Below, one piece after another: positions 28,060-35,983 of a DNA stretch of 52,258 nt. Under the pieces are notes generated by a model. It was not told the origin of the DNA and searched no databases. It saw only the letters and a list, made by a program, of their open reading frames with translations. The stretch is from Propionivibrio sp. (lineage in GTDB: Bacteria; Pseudomonadota; Gammaproteobacteria; Burkholderiales; Rhodocyclaceae), in assembly GCF_029255185.1 (NCBI RefSeq), contig NZ_JAPUVO010000134.1:1-52258 (forward strand). Direction: 5' to 3'. How positions within the stretch are numbered: position 1 is the first letter of the stretch; each line of letters opens with the position of its first letter. A program made the translations under genes and the position numbers.

Positions 28060-29215
28060 CGGCGATCAGCGGAACAGTCATCTCGTCGCTACTGACTCCG
28101 CCATGCACGCCCAGCATTCGGTGGCGCTTTTCACCCGGCAGCCAGTCCTTGATGGTCCAGTTGCCTTTCATCACCAGCGTGTAATCGCCAACGCGTGAAG
28201 CCAGACGCGGGTGGTAAGGTGGCGGGCCAAACCAGCCGGCGCTTACCAATTCACTGCTACACCGCAGATCCAGGCAGTGCCCGAAGTGTTGCCGAACGTA
28301 GGCCTCGAACGCAGTCGCGCGGGCAGTGCTAACGTAACAGTAGGCGGCGCGGCGTTCGCCACAAAGTGGGCGACTGAGCAGTGCAGTTAGTTGCGGGTGA
28401 TCGTCGAGGTTTAGCACCCGTTGCGGCGGCGAGTCGATAAAACCATGATCGGCGGTGCCAATCAGCCAACTGTCGCTGCCCTGCGCGGCGTTCAGCAAGT
28501 CACCGAAGCCGGCATCGAGCGCAGCCAGTGTCTGTTGCACCTGTTCGCTTTGCGTGCCATGGCGGTGCGAGCGGGTATCGAGATCGGGGTAGTAGGCGTA
28601 GATGAAGCGTGGGGTTTGCGCTTCACGCAGCAAAGTGGCGAGCTGGGCAAACAGTTCAGGCAGTGAGTTATACGCCAGACGCCTGGCACCACGCGCATGC
28701 CAGACGTTGAACGGACTGTCGGCAATACTTTGTGGGGCCAGAGCCCAGCACTCGCGATCAAGCTGCTGGAACAACGTCGGATAGTCGAAGAGGCGCGACG
28801 TCAGTGTTTCCGGCGGCAACGCTGAGGTTCCGACGCGGGCGGTCAGCGGTAGGATGGCCAGCGTCTGGCCGATTTCGTCAAGATGCATATGCCAGCCGGT
28901 CAGGCCATGTTGCGCCGGAGCCAGCCCGGTCATGAAGGTGGTGATGGCGCTGGCGGTCGTCGACGGAAATACCGATGTCATTGTGCTTATGGCATGGCGC
29001 CGTAGATTTTGGCTGGCCGGGTGATTGTCCAAGGTGCGCTGGCCGAGACCGTCGATAACCAGCAAGACGATGTGGCGCGCCCCGCCAAGTGCGGTGGCGG
29101 GCAGTGCATCCAATTGCGGGTAGGGCGCCCGAATACTGCCGCAGGCCGTGGCGATGCTCTGCATCAGGTTGACGATGCCCTTGCCAGTGTAGTTCGGGAA
29201 CACTGTTGAACTCAT
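28049..29215 (-). CDS. Alkaline-phosphatase-fold phosphodiesterase/nucleotide pyrophosphatase
   Basis: 388 residues. Fold of the type I phosphodiesterase/nucleotide pyrophosphatase family: metal site and strand HIVLLVIDGLGQRTLDN near residues 46-62, nucleophile segment VFPSTTASAITTFMTGLAPAQHGL (split for length: FPSTTASAITTFMTG / LAPAQHGLTG), YYPDLDTRSHRHG and the later metal ligands IGTADHGF. No signal peptide. It would hydrolyse a phosphoester or pyrophosphate bond; the substrate is unknown. The terminator-like hairpin at 29241-29262 lies just upstream and belongs to phaC. Confidence 0.85.
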   Translation of the reverse strand: MSSTVFPNYTGKGIVNLMQSIATACGSIRAPYPQLDALPATALGGARHIVLLVIDGLGQRTLDNHPASQNLRRHAISTMTSVFPSTTASAITTFMTGLAPAQHGLTGWHMHLDEIGQTLAILPLTARVGTSALPPETLTSRLFDYPTLFQQLDRECWALAPQSIADSPFNVWHARGARRLAYNSLPELFAQLATLLREAQTPRFIYAYYPDLDTRSHRHGTQSEQVQQTLAALDAGFGDLLNAAQGSDSWLIGTADHGFIDSPPQRVLNLDDHPQLTALLSRPLCGERRAAYCYVSTARATAFEAYVRQHFGHCLDLRCSSELVSAGWFGPPPYHPRLASRVGDYTLVMKGNWTIKDWLPGEKRHRMLGVHGGVSSDEMTVPLIAVKL

Positions 29216-29240
29216 GATGAGAACGATTGTACGTCAACTG

Positions 29241-29262
29241 AAAAGGGGGCCTGCGCCCCCTC
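29241..29262 (-). terminator. Rho-independent terminator of phaC
   Basis: On the minus strand GGGGGC-GCAG-GCCCCC (29245-29260) is followed by TTTT (29241-29244). It begins 26 nt after the phaC stop and before the phosphodiesterase gene on the same strand, so phaC is probably monocistronic. Confidence 0.8.
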
Positions 29263-29286
29263 TTGATGATTCAATTCGCCAACCGA

Positions 29287-31119
29287 TTACTCGGCAGCCT
29301 TTTTCTGCTTGTCGAGCCTGAATTTCACATAACTACCCGGCGCATCTTCAATGACCTTGAGATTGCCTGCGCCTGGTTTGCGCGCGCGAACCTTCTCCGC
29401 ACCACCAACCTGATCGGTCACCCACTGCTGCCAGTCGGTCCACCACGAACCAGGAGTCTGCGTCGCGCCTGCCAGGAAATCGTCTGCGCTTTCAGGCAGC
29501 TCGGTATTCGTCCAGTAGCCGTACTTGTTGGCCGCTGGCGGGTTGATGATGCCAGCAATATGCCCGGAGCCGCCGAGCACGAACTTGACCGGACCACTGG
29601 GTAGCAGGGCGCCCATATAGGTACTCTTCCAGGGCGCGATGTGGTCTTCGATGGCCGAGACGAAATAGCAGGGTGTCTTGACCTTTGAAAGGTCGATCTT
29701 GACGCCGCCCAGCACGACGCCACCCGCTTCGCGCAGCTTGTTTCCGAGATAAAAATTGCGCAGGTAAAAACTGTGCATCTTGGCCGGCATGCGCGTTGAG
29801 TCGGAATTCCAGTAGAGCAGGTCGAAGGGAAAAGACTCCTTTCCCATCAGGTAGTTGTTGACTGCAAACGACCAGATCAGGTCGTTGGCCCGCAGCATGT
29901 TGAAGGTACCTGCCATGTCGGCGCCATCGAGGAAGCCGCGCTCATCCATTCGCGTTTCAAGACCGGCGACGGTCGCTTCGTCAAGGAAGACCTTGAGTTC
30001 GCCCGGCTCGGAAAAATCGAGCATGCTGGTGAAGAAGGTGGCCGAAGCGATGCGCTTATCTCTTTTGGCGCTCATGTAGGCCAGCGTCGACATCAGCAGT
30101 GTTCCACCAAGGCAATAGCTGGCGGCATTGATCCTGGCCTCGCCGGTGGCCTGCTCGATCGCATCGATGGCCGCCATTGTGCCGTCCAGCAGGTAGTCTT
30201 CAAAGTTCTTGTCGGCGTAACGTTCGTCCGGATTGACCCAGCTCATGATGAAAGTGGTATGCCCCTGATCGGTCGCCCATTTGACGAAGGAATTCTTGTC
30301 ACGCAGATCGAGAATGTAATATTTGTTGATCCACGGTGGCACAATCAGCAGCGGCTTCTTGAATTGCTGCGGGGTTGACGGATCGTACTGAATCAGCTGA
30401 AACATGTCGTTCTGGAAGATGACCTTGCCTGGAGTGGTGGCGACATTTCTGCCAAGCTCGAAGGCGTCGGGATCAGTCATGCGGACTCTCAATTGACCGT
30501 CACCGGCTTCCATGTCACGCAAGAGATTGTCGAATCCCCTGACCAGGTTCTGGCCATTGCTGCTTACCGTCTCACGGACGACTTCCGGATTACTCAGGGC
30601 AAAATTTGTTGGCGAAAGCGCGTCAGTATATTGACGTGTGAAAAAGCTGACTTTTCTCTGGGTTGATTCGTCGAGGCCCTCGACGTCCGATACAATACCA
30701 TTCAAGTGGTTGGCGGTAAGAAGGTAGGACTGCTTAATAAAATCGAAAAGAAAGTTGCTCTCCCATTCGTCATCCTTGAATCGTTTGTCCGACTTTAGCG
30801 GCGTAACTACGGCCGGAAGCGACGACGAGCCCATCATTTTCATTGTCGAGTACTGCCACAGCGAAAAATAATCTCGCATCAACTTCATTTGCGCTTCTGC
30901 GAGCTTTTGGGGGTTGGACAGCAAGCACGCTGAGAGATCCGCGAAGGCCTTGGAGATCCCCATTTCATCCGACGGCATCGAAAATCCCTCAACGGACTTC
31001 TTGTCGACATGCTGAGCCAGCATTTGCGAAGCGCGCTTGGCCACCTCTGAATAGCTTTTCATAAGTTCCGCAGGATCGGGAAAGGACCTGCCTTCCTCGA
31101 ATTTATTTTGCTGTGACAT
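29287..31119 (-). CDS. phaC: Class I poly(3-hydroxyalkanoate) polymerase
   Basis: 610 residues, in the class I range. The catalytic Cys is in the lipase-like box NAASYCLGGTLL, the Asp in VSAIEDHIAPW and the His in LGGSGHIAGI. The N-terminal domain (about 200 residues) is the usual PhaC N-domain. It joins 3-hydroxyacyl-CoA units to PHA at the granule surface. The ATG at 31119 has AGGAGG 6 nt upstream, so the longer frame to 31149 is not used. No phaA or phaB adjoins it; a PhaM-like gene is at 1594-2049 and a crotonase is divergent. Confidence 0.97.
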   Translation of the reverse strand: MSQQNKFEEGRSFPDPAELMKSYSEVAKRASQMLAQHVDKKSVEGFSMPSDEMGISKAFADLSACLLSNPQKLAEAQMKLMRDYFSLWQYSTMKMMGSSSLPAVVTPLKSDKRFKDDEWESNFLFDFIKQSYLLTANHLNGIVSDVEGLDESTQRKVSFFTRQYTDALSPTNFALSNPEVVRETVSSNGQNLVRGFDNLLRDMEAGDGQLRVRMTDPDAFELGRNVATTPGKVIFQNDMFQLIQYDPSTPQQFKKPLLIVPPWINKYYILDLRDKNSFVKWATDQGHTTFIMSWVNPDERYADKNFEDYLLDGTMAAIDAIEQATGEARINAASYCLGGTLLMSTLAYMSAKRDKRIASATFFTSMLDFSEPGELKVFLDEATVAGLETRMDERGFLDGADMAGTFNMLRANDLIWSFAVNNYLMGKESFPFDLLYWNSDSTRMPAKMHSFYLRNFYLGNKLREAGGVVLGGVKIDLSKVKTPCYFVSAIEDHIAPWKSTYMGALLPSGPVKFVLGGSGHIAGIINPPAANKYGYWTNTELPESADDFLAGATQTPGSWWTDWQQWVTDQVGGAEKVRARKPGAGNLKVIEDAPGSYVKFRLDKQKKAAE

Positions 31120-31391
31120 CAGATAACCTCCTTGACTGGTACTTAACACAGTGAAAAGAACGCACGTCGACAGTAGATAAATTGAAAAAAATGTTGAAAG
31201 CTATAGACTTCGCCCACAAGGAGCAGCCTTTTTTGCCGGGATCGAGCAATATAACATTTGGCGATTACTTTGACATGGCTTTGACGGGTAAATATTCCAT
31301 AATTCCGGTTATTTTCAATTCCCTGCAGGCTCTCTGAAGACGTGCCAAATTCGCAGCACAAATCGCGCCCTGATCACTTGATGGAGGTTGC

Positions 31392-32177
31392 ATGTATCAG
31401 TCGATTATTACCGAGGTTGATGATTCCGTCGGTATTCTCACGCTGAACAAGGCGGAACGTCACAACGCTTTTGATGAGTTGCTGATTGCCGAAATTACCA
31501 ACGGGCTGCTCGAACTGGAAGCCGATCCCCGAGTGCGTGTGGTGGTCCTTTCGTCTACCGGGAAAAGTTTTTGCACTAGCGCCGAGTTGCACTGGATGAA
31601 GCGCGCGGCGACCTCTACGGTGCAAGAAAACTTGCGTGATGCACGCAACCTGGCCCGCTTGATGAGCACGCTGAATGAACTCTGCAAGCCGACCATCGCC
31701 CGTGTGCAAGGGCCTGCCTATGGCAGCGGGCTTGGCCTGATTGCGGCCTGTGACATTGCTGTCGCCACCTACGATTCACTGTTTGCCCTCACCGAGGTCA
31801 AGCTCGGCATTCTGCCCGCCGTCGTCAGCCCCTACATCCTGGCCGCCATTGGTGAGCGCTACTGCCGCCGTTACATGCTTTCCGCCGAGCGGTTTTCTGC
31901 GGCGGAGGCCTACCGTATCGGACTGGTGCATGAAATCGTGCCAGGCGAAGAGGAGCTCGACGAAGCGATCGGCGAAATTATCGACAATCTTTTGAAGAAT
32001 GGCCCGCATGCCCAGGCCGAGTGCAAGGCCTTGATTCGTGTCGTCTCGGGCCAACCCATTGACGAGTCCACCAGTGAAGAAACAGCGCAGCGCATTACCC
32101 GAGTGCGCGCGAGCCCGGAGGGGAAGGAAGGTCTGAGCGCTTTTTTGGAAAAGCGCAAACCGAACTGGATTGGCTAA
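31392..32177 (+). CDS. Enoyl-CoA hydratase/isomerase family protein (LiuC-like)
   Basis: 261 residues, crotonase fold. Segments are ILTLNKAERHNAFDELLIAE, VVLSSTGKSFCTSAELHWMK (oxyanion-hole strand), VQGPAYGSGLGLIAACDIAVA (second oxyanion-hole Gly), and FALTEVKLGILPAVVSPYI with the Glu of the active site. The resemblance is to methylglutaconyl-CoA hydratases, but the usual AGAD of the first oxyanion strand reads TSAE, an oddity. The promoter region is shared divergently with phaC (273 nt between starts). Confidence 0.85.
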   Translation: MYQSIITEVDDSVGILTLNKAERHNAFDELLIAEITNGLLELEADPRVRVVVLSSTGKSFCTSAELHWMKRAATSTVQENLRDARNLARLMSTLNELCKPTIARVQGPAYGSGLGLIAACDIAVATYDSLFALTEVKLGILPAVVSPYILAAIGERYCRRYMLSAERFSAAEAYRIGLVHEIVPGEEELDEAIGEIIDNLLKNGPHAQAECKALIRVVSGQPIDESTSEETAQRITRVRASPEGKEGLSAFLEKRKPNWIG

Positions 32178-32220
32178 TTCTTGTCCGACAAGCACCCCTT
32201 TCATCACCTCAGAATGCGCG

Positions 32221-32418
32221 ATGATTCAGACTAGCAAACCGCGTCAAGCGGCATCACCGTGCATCAATGTATGCGCTCTGGACGCCCAAAATCACCTGTG
32301 CCAAGGCTGTTTCCGAACGATCGACGAGATTTCCAGATGGAGCCGGGTTTCAAATGACGAACGCCTGAGCATTCTGGACGCTGCGGCGCAGCGGCGATAT
32401 CAAGCGCTGGGCCAATGA
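32221..32418 (+). CDS. DUF1289-type small Cys protein
   Basis: 65 residues. Four Cys in the family pattern CINVCALDAQNHLCQGCFRTIDEI: CxxxC, then CxxC. This is characteristic of the DUF1289 (Fe-S/Zn-type small protein) family. The role is unknown. The ATG at 32221 is preferred over a TTG in the crotonase end. Its last codons overlap the start of the next gene by 4 nt (ATGA). Confidence 0.8.
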   Translation: MIQTSKPRQAASPCINVCALDAQNHLCQGCFRTIDEISRWSRVSNDERLSILDAAAQRRYQALGQ

Positions 32419-32618
32419 ACGAGCCGAAAGTCATCTATCTGTGCGTCGGTGTCTGCATAGACGACCCTGACTCTGGTTATTGCCTGGGCTGTGGTCGCCC
32501 ACCGCTGCAAACATCGACCAATGAGCAGAACGTTGTGGCGTATGAAATTTTCCGGCCTCCGGAAGCTTCTGAGCCGAAACTTGGAATTCCGGCTGATCCA
32601 GAAAACGGGAACGCTTAG
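32415..32618 (+). CDS. Second small Cys protein, DUF1289-like
   Basis: 67 residues starting inside the stop of the DUF1289 gene. It has the same CxxxC...CxxC arrangement (YLCVGVCIDDPDSGYCLGCG), followed by GRPP and a degenerate acidic tail. It therefore looks like a diverged tandem copy of the preceding protein. Function unknown. Its end lies 6 nt from the end of the convergent M20 gene. Confidence 0.65.
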   Translation: MNEPKVIYLCVGVCIDDPDSGYCLGCGRPPLQTSTNEQNVVAYEIFRPPEASEPKLGIPADPENGNA

Positions 32619-32624
32619 ATCCGC

Positions 32625-33806
32625 TTATTTCGAAACAACCGGCAGCGCGCTTTCCACCAGTCTTACCCAGTAACTGATGCCTAGCGGCAGGATATCGTTG
32701 TTGAAATCGTAATGGGGGTTGTGCAGGGTGCAGCCCCCGGTGCCCGGCCCGTTGCCCAACCACACGTAGCAACCTGGTTTGACTTGCAGCATGTAGGCGA
32801 AATCCTCAGCGCCCATTGACGGCAATTCATCCTTGCGCACATTGGCGTTGCCCAGCACCTGTCCGGCAACACGCTGGCAGAGGGCGGTTTCGGCGATGCT
32901 GTTCACGGTCGGCGGATAGCGGTGGTCATACTTGACCGTGATGTGCGCGCCAAACGCGCTAGCAATACCGCTGCACAGGCGCTCGATGGCGCGTTCGACC
33001 ATCTCCTGCACGTCCGCCTTGAAAGTGCGTATCGTGCCACGCAGCACGGCATCGTCGGGGATGATGTTCCAGGCTTCGCCACCACCGTGAATCTGGGTAA
33101 CGCTGACCACCGCCGCTTCGCAGGGATGCAGGTTGCGTGCCACCACGGTTTGCAGGGCAAGCACCAGCTGGCTGGCCGCGACCAGCGTGTCGACGCCCTG
33201 GTGCGGCATCGCGGCATGGCAACCGTGGCCACGAATGGCAATCTCGAAGGCGCAGGTGCCGGCCATCACTGCTCCGGGCATCACGGCCATTTCGCCGACA
33301 GAAATTCCGGGCCAATTGTGCAGGCCATACACCGCATCCATCGGAAACCGTGTAAACAGGCCATCCTCGATCATGACCGCAGCACCGCCTTCAGATTCCT
33401 CGGCAGGCTGGAAAATGAAGTAGACGGTGCCGTCAAAATCAAGACTGTGCTGGTGTTCCGCCATGTAACGCGCGGCGCCGAGCAAGAGGGCGCTGTGCCC
33501 GTCATGGCCACAGGCGTGCATCTGCCCTTGGTGTCTGGAGCGATGCGGGAAATCGTTTTTTTCATGCAGCGGCAGCGCGTCCATGTCGGCACGCAGGCCG
33601 ATGGAGCGCGCGCTGCTGCCTTTACGCAGAACGCCGACAACACCAGTCTTGGCCAGCCCGCGGTGCACCTCAAGGCCATAGGCGGCGAGCTCGCGCGCCA
33701 CGATGTCGGAAGTCCTCGCTTCCTTGAAGGCCAGCTCGGGGTGGGCGTGGATATCATGACGGATGGCAGCGAGATCGGCGAGGAAGGAAATGTCCAGAAG
33801 ATTCAT
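32625..33806 (-). CDS. M20-family amidohydrolase (hippurate hydrolase/IAA-amino-acid hydrolase type)
   Basis: 393 residues. Metal-binding motifs of the M20D family: HAHPELAFKE near residue 20, IGLRADMDALPL (Asp ligand), GQMHACGHDGHSALLLGAA (HACGHDGH) and FIFQPAEESEGG (Glu-Glu). The lid domain (about residues 185-295) has GHGCHAAMPHQGVD. Close relatives deacylate N-acyl amino acids or hippurate. The true substrate cannot be assigned. Convergent with the small Cys genes. Confidence 0.9.
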   Translation of the reverse strand: MNLLDISFLADLAAIRHDIHAHPELAFKEARTSDIVARELAAYGLEVHRGLAKTGVVGVLRKGSSARSIGLRADMDALPLHEKNDFPHRSRHQGQMHACGHDGHSALLLGAARYMAEHQHSLDFDGTVYFIFQPAEESEGGAAVMIEDGLFTRFPMDAVYGLHNWPGISVGEMAVMPGAVMAGTCAFEIAIRGHGCHAAMPHQGVDTLVAASQLVLALQTVVARNLHPCEAAVVSVTQIHGGGEAWNIIPDDAVLRGTIRTFKADVQEMVERAIERLCSGIASAFGAHITVKYDHRYPPTVNSIAETALCQRVAGQVLGNANVRKDELPSMGAEDFAYMLQVKPGCYVWLGNGPGTGGCTLHNPHYDFNNDILPLGISYWVRLVESALPVVSK

Positions 33807-33888
33807 GGCGTCGGTTTCAAAAATAGAACCCCTAGTTTAGGCCAGCCTGGCTTGCCCGTGTCAGCATCGTTCCGCTATGCTCCGGACC

Positions 33889-34749
33889 ATGCACATCGTT
33901 ATCATCAGCGGCCTTTCCGGTTCAGGCAAATCGATCGCCCTCAACATGCTTGAAGATACGGCGTACTACTGCGTGGACAACCTGCCTTCGCAATTGTTAC
34001 AGCAACTTGTCGATCATCTCGCTCAGCAAGGCTACACCAAGGTGGCCGTGGCGATCGACATCCGCGGTGGCGAGAGCATCGCGATGCTTCCACAGCAACT
34101 GGCCGAACTGCGTGCCAACGAGTTGGAGATGCAGTTTCTCTTTCTTGACACCAAGACCGAAACATTGCTCAAGCGCTATTCCGAAACCCGCCGCCGACAT
34201 CCGCTGGCCAGAGGGCGACGCACCGTGACCGAAGCCATTGCCGAAGAACGGGTACGTCTGGAAGGCCTGGCCGAACTGGGTCACCACATCGATACCAGTG
34301 ACCTGAAACCAAACGCCCTGCGCGAATGGATACGCCAGTTTATCTCCATCGATGCGGCGCAGGGGCTGACCCTGATTTTCGAATCCTTCGGCTTCAAGCA
34401 TGGCGTTCCGCTGGATGCCGAACTCGTCTTCGATGTGCGCTGCCTCCCCAACCCGCATTACGATCTGTCATTGCGCCCGCAAACCGGCCACGACGCCCCG
34501 GTTATTGCCTTTCTCGAAGCCGAGCCTGAAGTGCGGCGCATGCGTGACGACATTGCACGTTTCGTCGCCACCTGGCTGCCTTGTTATGTTCGTGATAATC
34601 GCAACTACCTGACCGTGGGTATTGGCTGTACGGGTGGTCAGCACCGCTCGGTCTATTTTGCCGAGTGGTTGGGGCGTGAATTTCGTCAGCAGGCGCGCGT
34701 GCTAGTCCGTCACCGCGAATTGACGCCGGCGCTTAGCGGCCAGCCCTGA
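33889..34749 (+). CDS. rapZ: RNase adapter protein / nucleotide-binding protein RapZ
   Basis: 286 residues. The P-loop IISGLSGSGKSIALNMLED (Walker A GLSGSGKS) starts the protein, followed by YYCVDNLP. Later come ETRRRHPLARGRRTV and the C-terminal TVGIGCTGGQHRSVYFAEWL. In enterobacteria RapZ guides GlmZ to RNase E and senses glucosamine-6-phosphate; its role in beta-proteobacteria is less clear. The ATG at 33889 (MHIVII) is the family start. The NusG-II-like gene begins at its last base (TGATG), so they are coupled. Confidence 0.95.
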   Translation: MHIVIISGLSGSGKSIALNMLEDTAYYCVDNLPSQLLQQLVDHLAQQGYTKVAVAIDIRGGESIAMLPQQLAELRANELEMQFLFLDTKTETLLKRYSETRRRHPLARGRRTVTEAIAEERVRLEGLAELGHHIDTSDLKPNALREWIRQFISIDAAQGLTLIFESFGFKHGVPLDAELVFDVRCLPNPHYDLSLRPQTGHDAPVIAFLEAEPEVRRMRDDIARFVATWLPCYVRDNRNYLTVGIGCTGGQHRSVYFAEWLGREFRQQARVLVRHRELTPALSGQP

Positions 34750-35123
34750 TGCGCTGGCTATCGCTGTGCAGGCCCGGTGACTGGCTGGTCGCCGGGCTGG
34801 CCGCCGCCTTTTGCGCCGCCACCTTTCCGCTGGCCTGGCAAGGCGGCGTTGCCGAAAAGGCCGTCATCAAGAAAGGGGGCGTAGTTTTCGCCGAACTTGA
34901 TCTGTCCCGTAACCGCCGGATCGACGTTCCTGGACCGCTTGGCATTACGACGGTTGCTGTTGAACAGCGCCGTGTGCGTGTGGTCTCCGATCCCGGACCT
35001 CGGCAATATTGTGTGCGCCAGGGTTGGCTCGAACACGCGGGTGAAATCGCCATCTGTGCGCCGAATCAGGTCAGTGTTCAGGTGCTGGGGGCGAAGACGG
35101 CCTATGACTCGCTCAATTACTGA
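34749..35123 (+). CDS. NusG domain II-like membrane protein
   Basis: 124 residues. An N-terminal membrane helix (about residues 10-28, WLVAGLAAAFCAATFPLA) is followed by a compact beta domain with the pattern RRIDVPGPLGITTVAVEQRRVRVVSDPG. The second part reads YCVRQGWLEHAGEIAICAPNQVSVQV, which fits the NusG_II family (beta-barrel domain resembling the second domain of NusG). Several homologues are found near redox genes, but the function is unknown. It is coupled to rapZ by a 1-nt overlap. Confidence 0.7.
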   Translation: MRWLSLCRPGDWLVAGLAAAFCAATFPLAWQGGVAEKAVIKKGGVVFAELDLSRNRRIDVPGPLGITTVAVEQRRVRVVSDPGPRQYCVRQGWLEHAGEIAICAPNQVSVQVLGAKTAYDSLNY

Positions 35124-35209
35124 AAGTCGCCGGCCTTTGCGGCAATCGGTCGGATAAGCAACGTGGTAGAATCGCCGTCCTTCCTGCATCCCTACGATCG
35201 ATATTCATC

Positions 35210-35845
35210 ATGTTCTCTGGAATCATCGCTGCGATTGGACGCATTTGTGCACTGACGCCACGCAACGACGGTAGCCCGACCGTGCGCCTGACTGTCGATG
35301 CCGGTCTGCTCAGCCTTGATGATGTCGCGTTGGGCGACTCGATGGCCTGCAACGGTGTCTGCCTGACGGTCGTCGAGAAGCAGGAGCAACGTTTCTTTGT
35401 TGACGTCTCGCCGGAAACACTGTCCTGCACCATTGGCCTCAACGCCCCCGGCCCAATCAATCTGGAAAAGGCGTTGCGCCTGGCTGACCGCCTCGGAGGC
35501 CACCTCGTCTCCGGTCACGTCGATGGTGTCGGCGAGGTGTTGCGCTTCGATCCCGTTGGCGATAACCGCCTGCTGGAAATCCGCGCGCCGCAGGCTTTGG
35601 CCAAGTACATCGCGCGCAAGGGTTCGATCACCGTCAATGGCGTGAGTCTGACCACCAATTCGGTAAGTGGCGCCTGTTTTTCTATCAACCTGATCCCGCA
35701 CACTCTCGAAGCGACGACGCTTGGTTACCTGCAAACACGCGATCAGGTCAATCTCGAGATTGACCTGATCGCGCGCTACGTTGAACGGATGCTTAGTTGT
35801 GACGACGCTGGTATGAGCGCGCCCGCCAGACCGCCATTCAAGTAG
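35210..35845 (+). CDS. ribE: Riboflavin synthase, alpha subunit
   Basis: 211 residues, two homologous lumazine-binding domains. The first has MFSGIIAAIGRICALTPRN, the Ser-Met-Ala-Cys-Asn-Gly-Val-Cys-Leu-Thr strand and VDVSPETLSC. The second has GGHLVSGHVDGVGEV, GSITVNGVSLTTNSV and INLIPHTLEATTLGY. It dismutates two 6,7-dimethyl-8-ribityllumazine molecules. No FMN riboswitch is present in the 86 nt upstream. Confidence 0.95.
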   Translation: MFSGIIAAIGRICALTPRNDGSPTVRLTVDAGLLSLDDVALGDSMACNGVCLTVVEKQEQRFFVDVSPETLSCTIGLNAPGPINLEKALRLADRLGGHLVSGHVDGVGEVLRFDPVGDNRLLEIRAPQALAKYIARKGSITVNGVSLTTNSVSGACFSINLIPHTLEATTLGYLQTRDQVNLEIDLIARYVERMLSCDDAGMSAPARPPFK

Positions 35846-35950
35846 TCGACTATGGCCGTCGAGAATTAAGGATCACGGCCAACATAGCTCGTGCTCTTGC
35901 TGGGTGGGTAGATACCCGCTGGAACGACAAGTAATCTGTCGCGTGGACAC

Positions 35951-35982
35951 AGCCGACGCTACCCAAACAGGGCACGTCGGCT
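35951..35982 (-). terminator. Hairpin directly after the res stop codon
   Basis: AGCCGACG (35951-35958) and CGTCGGCT (35975-35982) form a perfect 8-bp inverted repeat, and CCC/GGG pairs inside it. It begins 1 nt beyond the res stop (35984). No U-tract follows on the minus strand, so it may be an RNA-stabilising or Rho-assisted end of the restriction operon. Confidence 0.4.
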
Positions 35983-35983
35983 A

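Noticed and set aside
35124-35209. FMN riboswitch upstream of riboflavin synthase
   Set aside because: The gap is only 86 nt and does not contain the conserved RFN element core.
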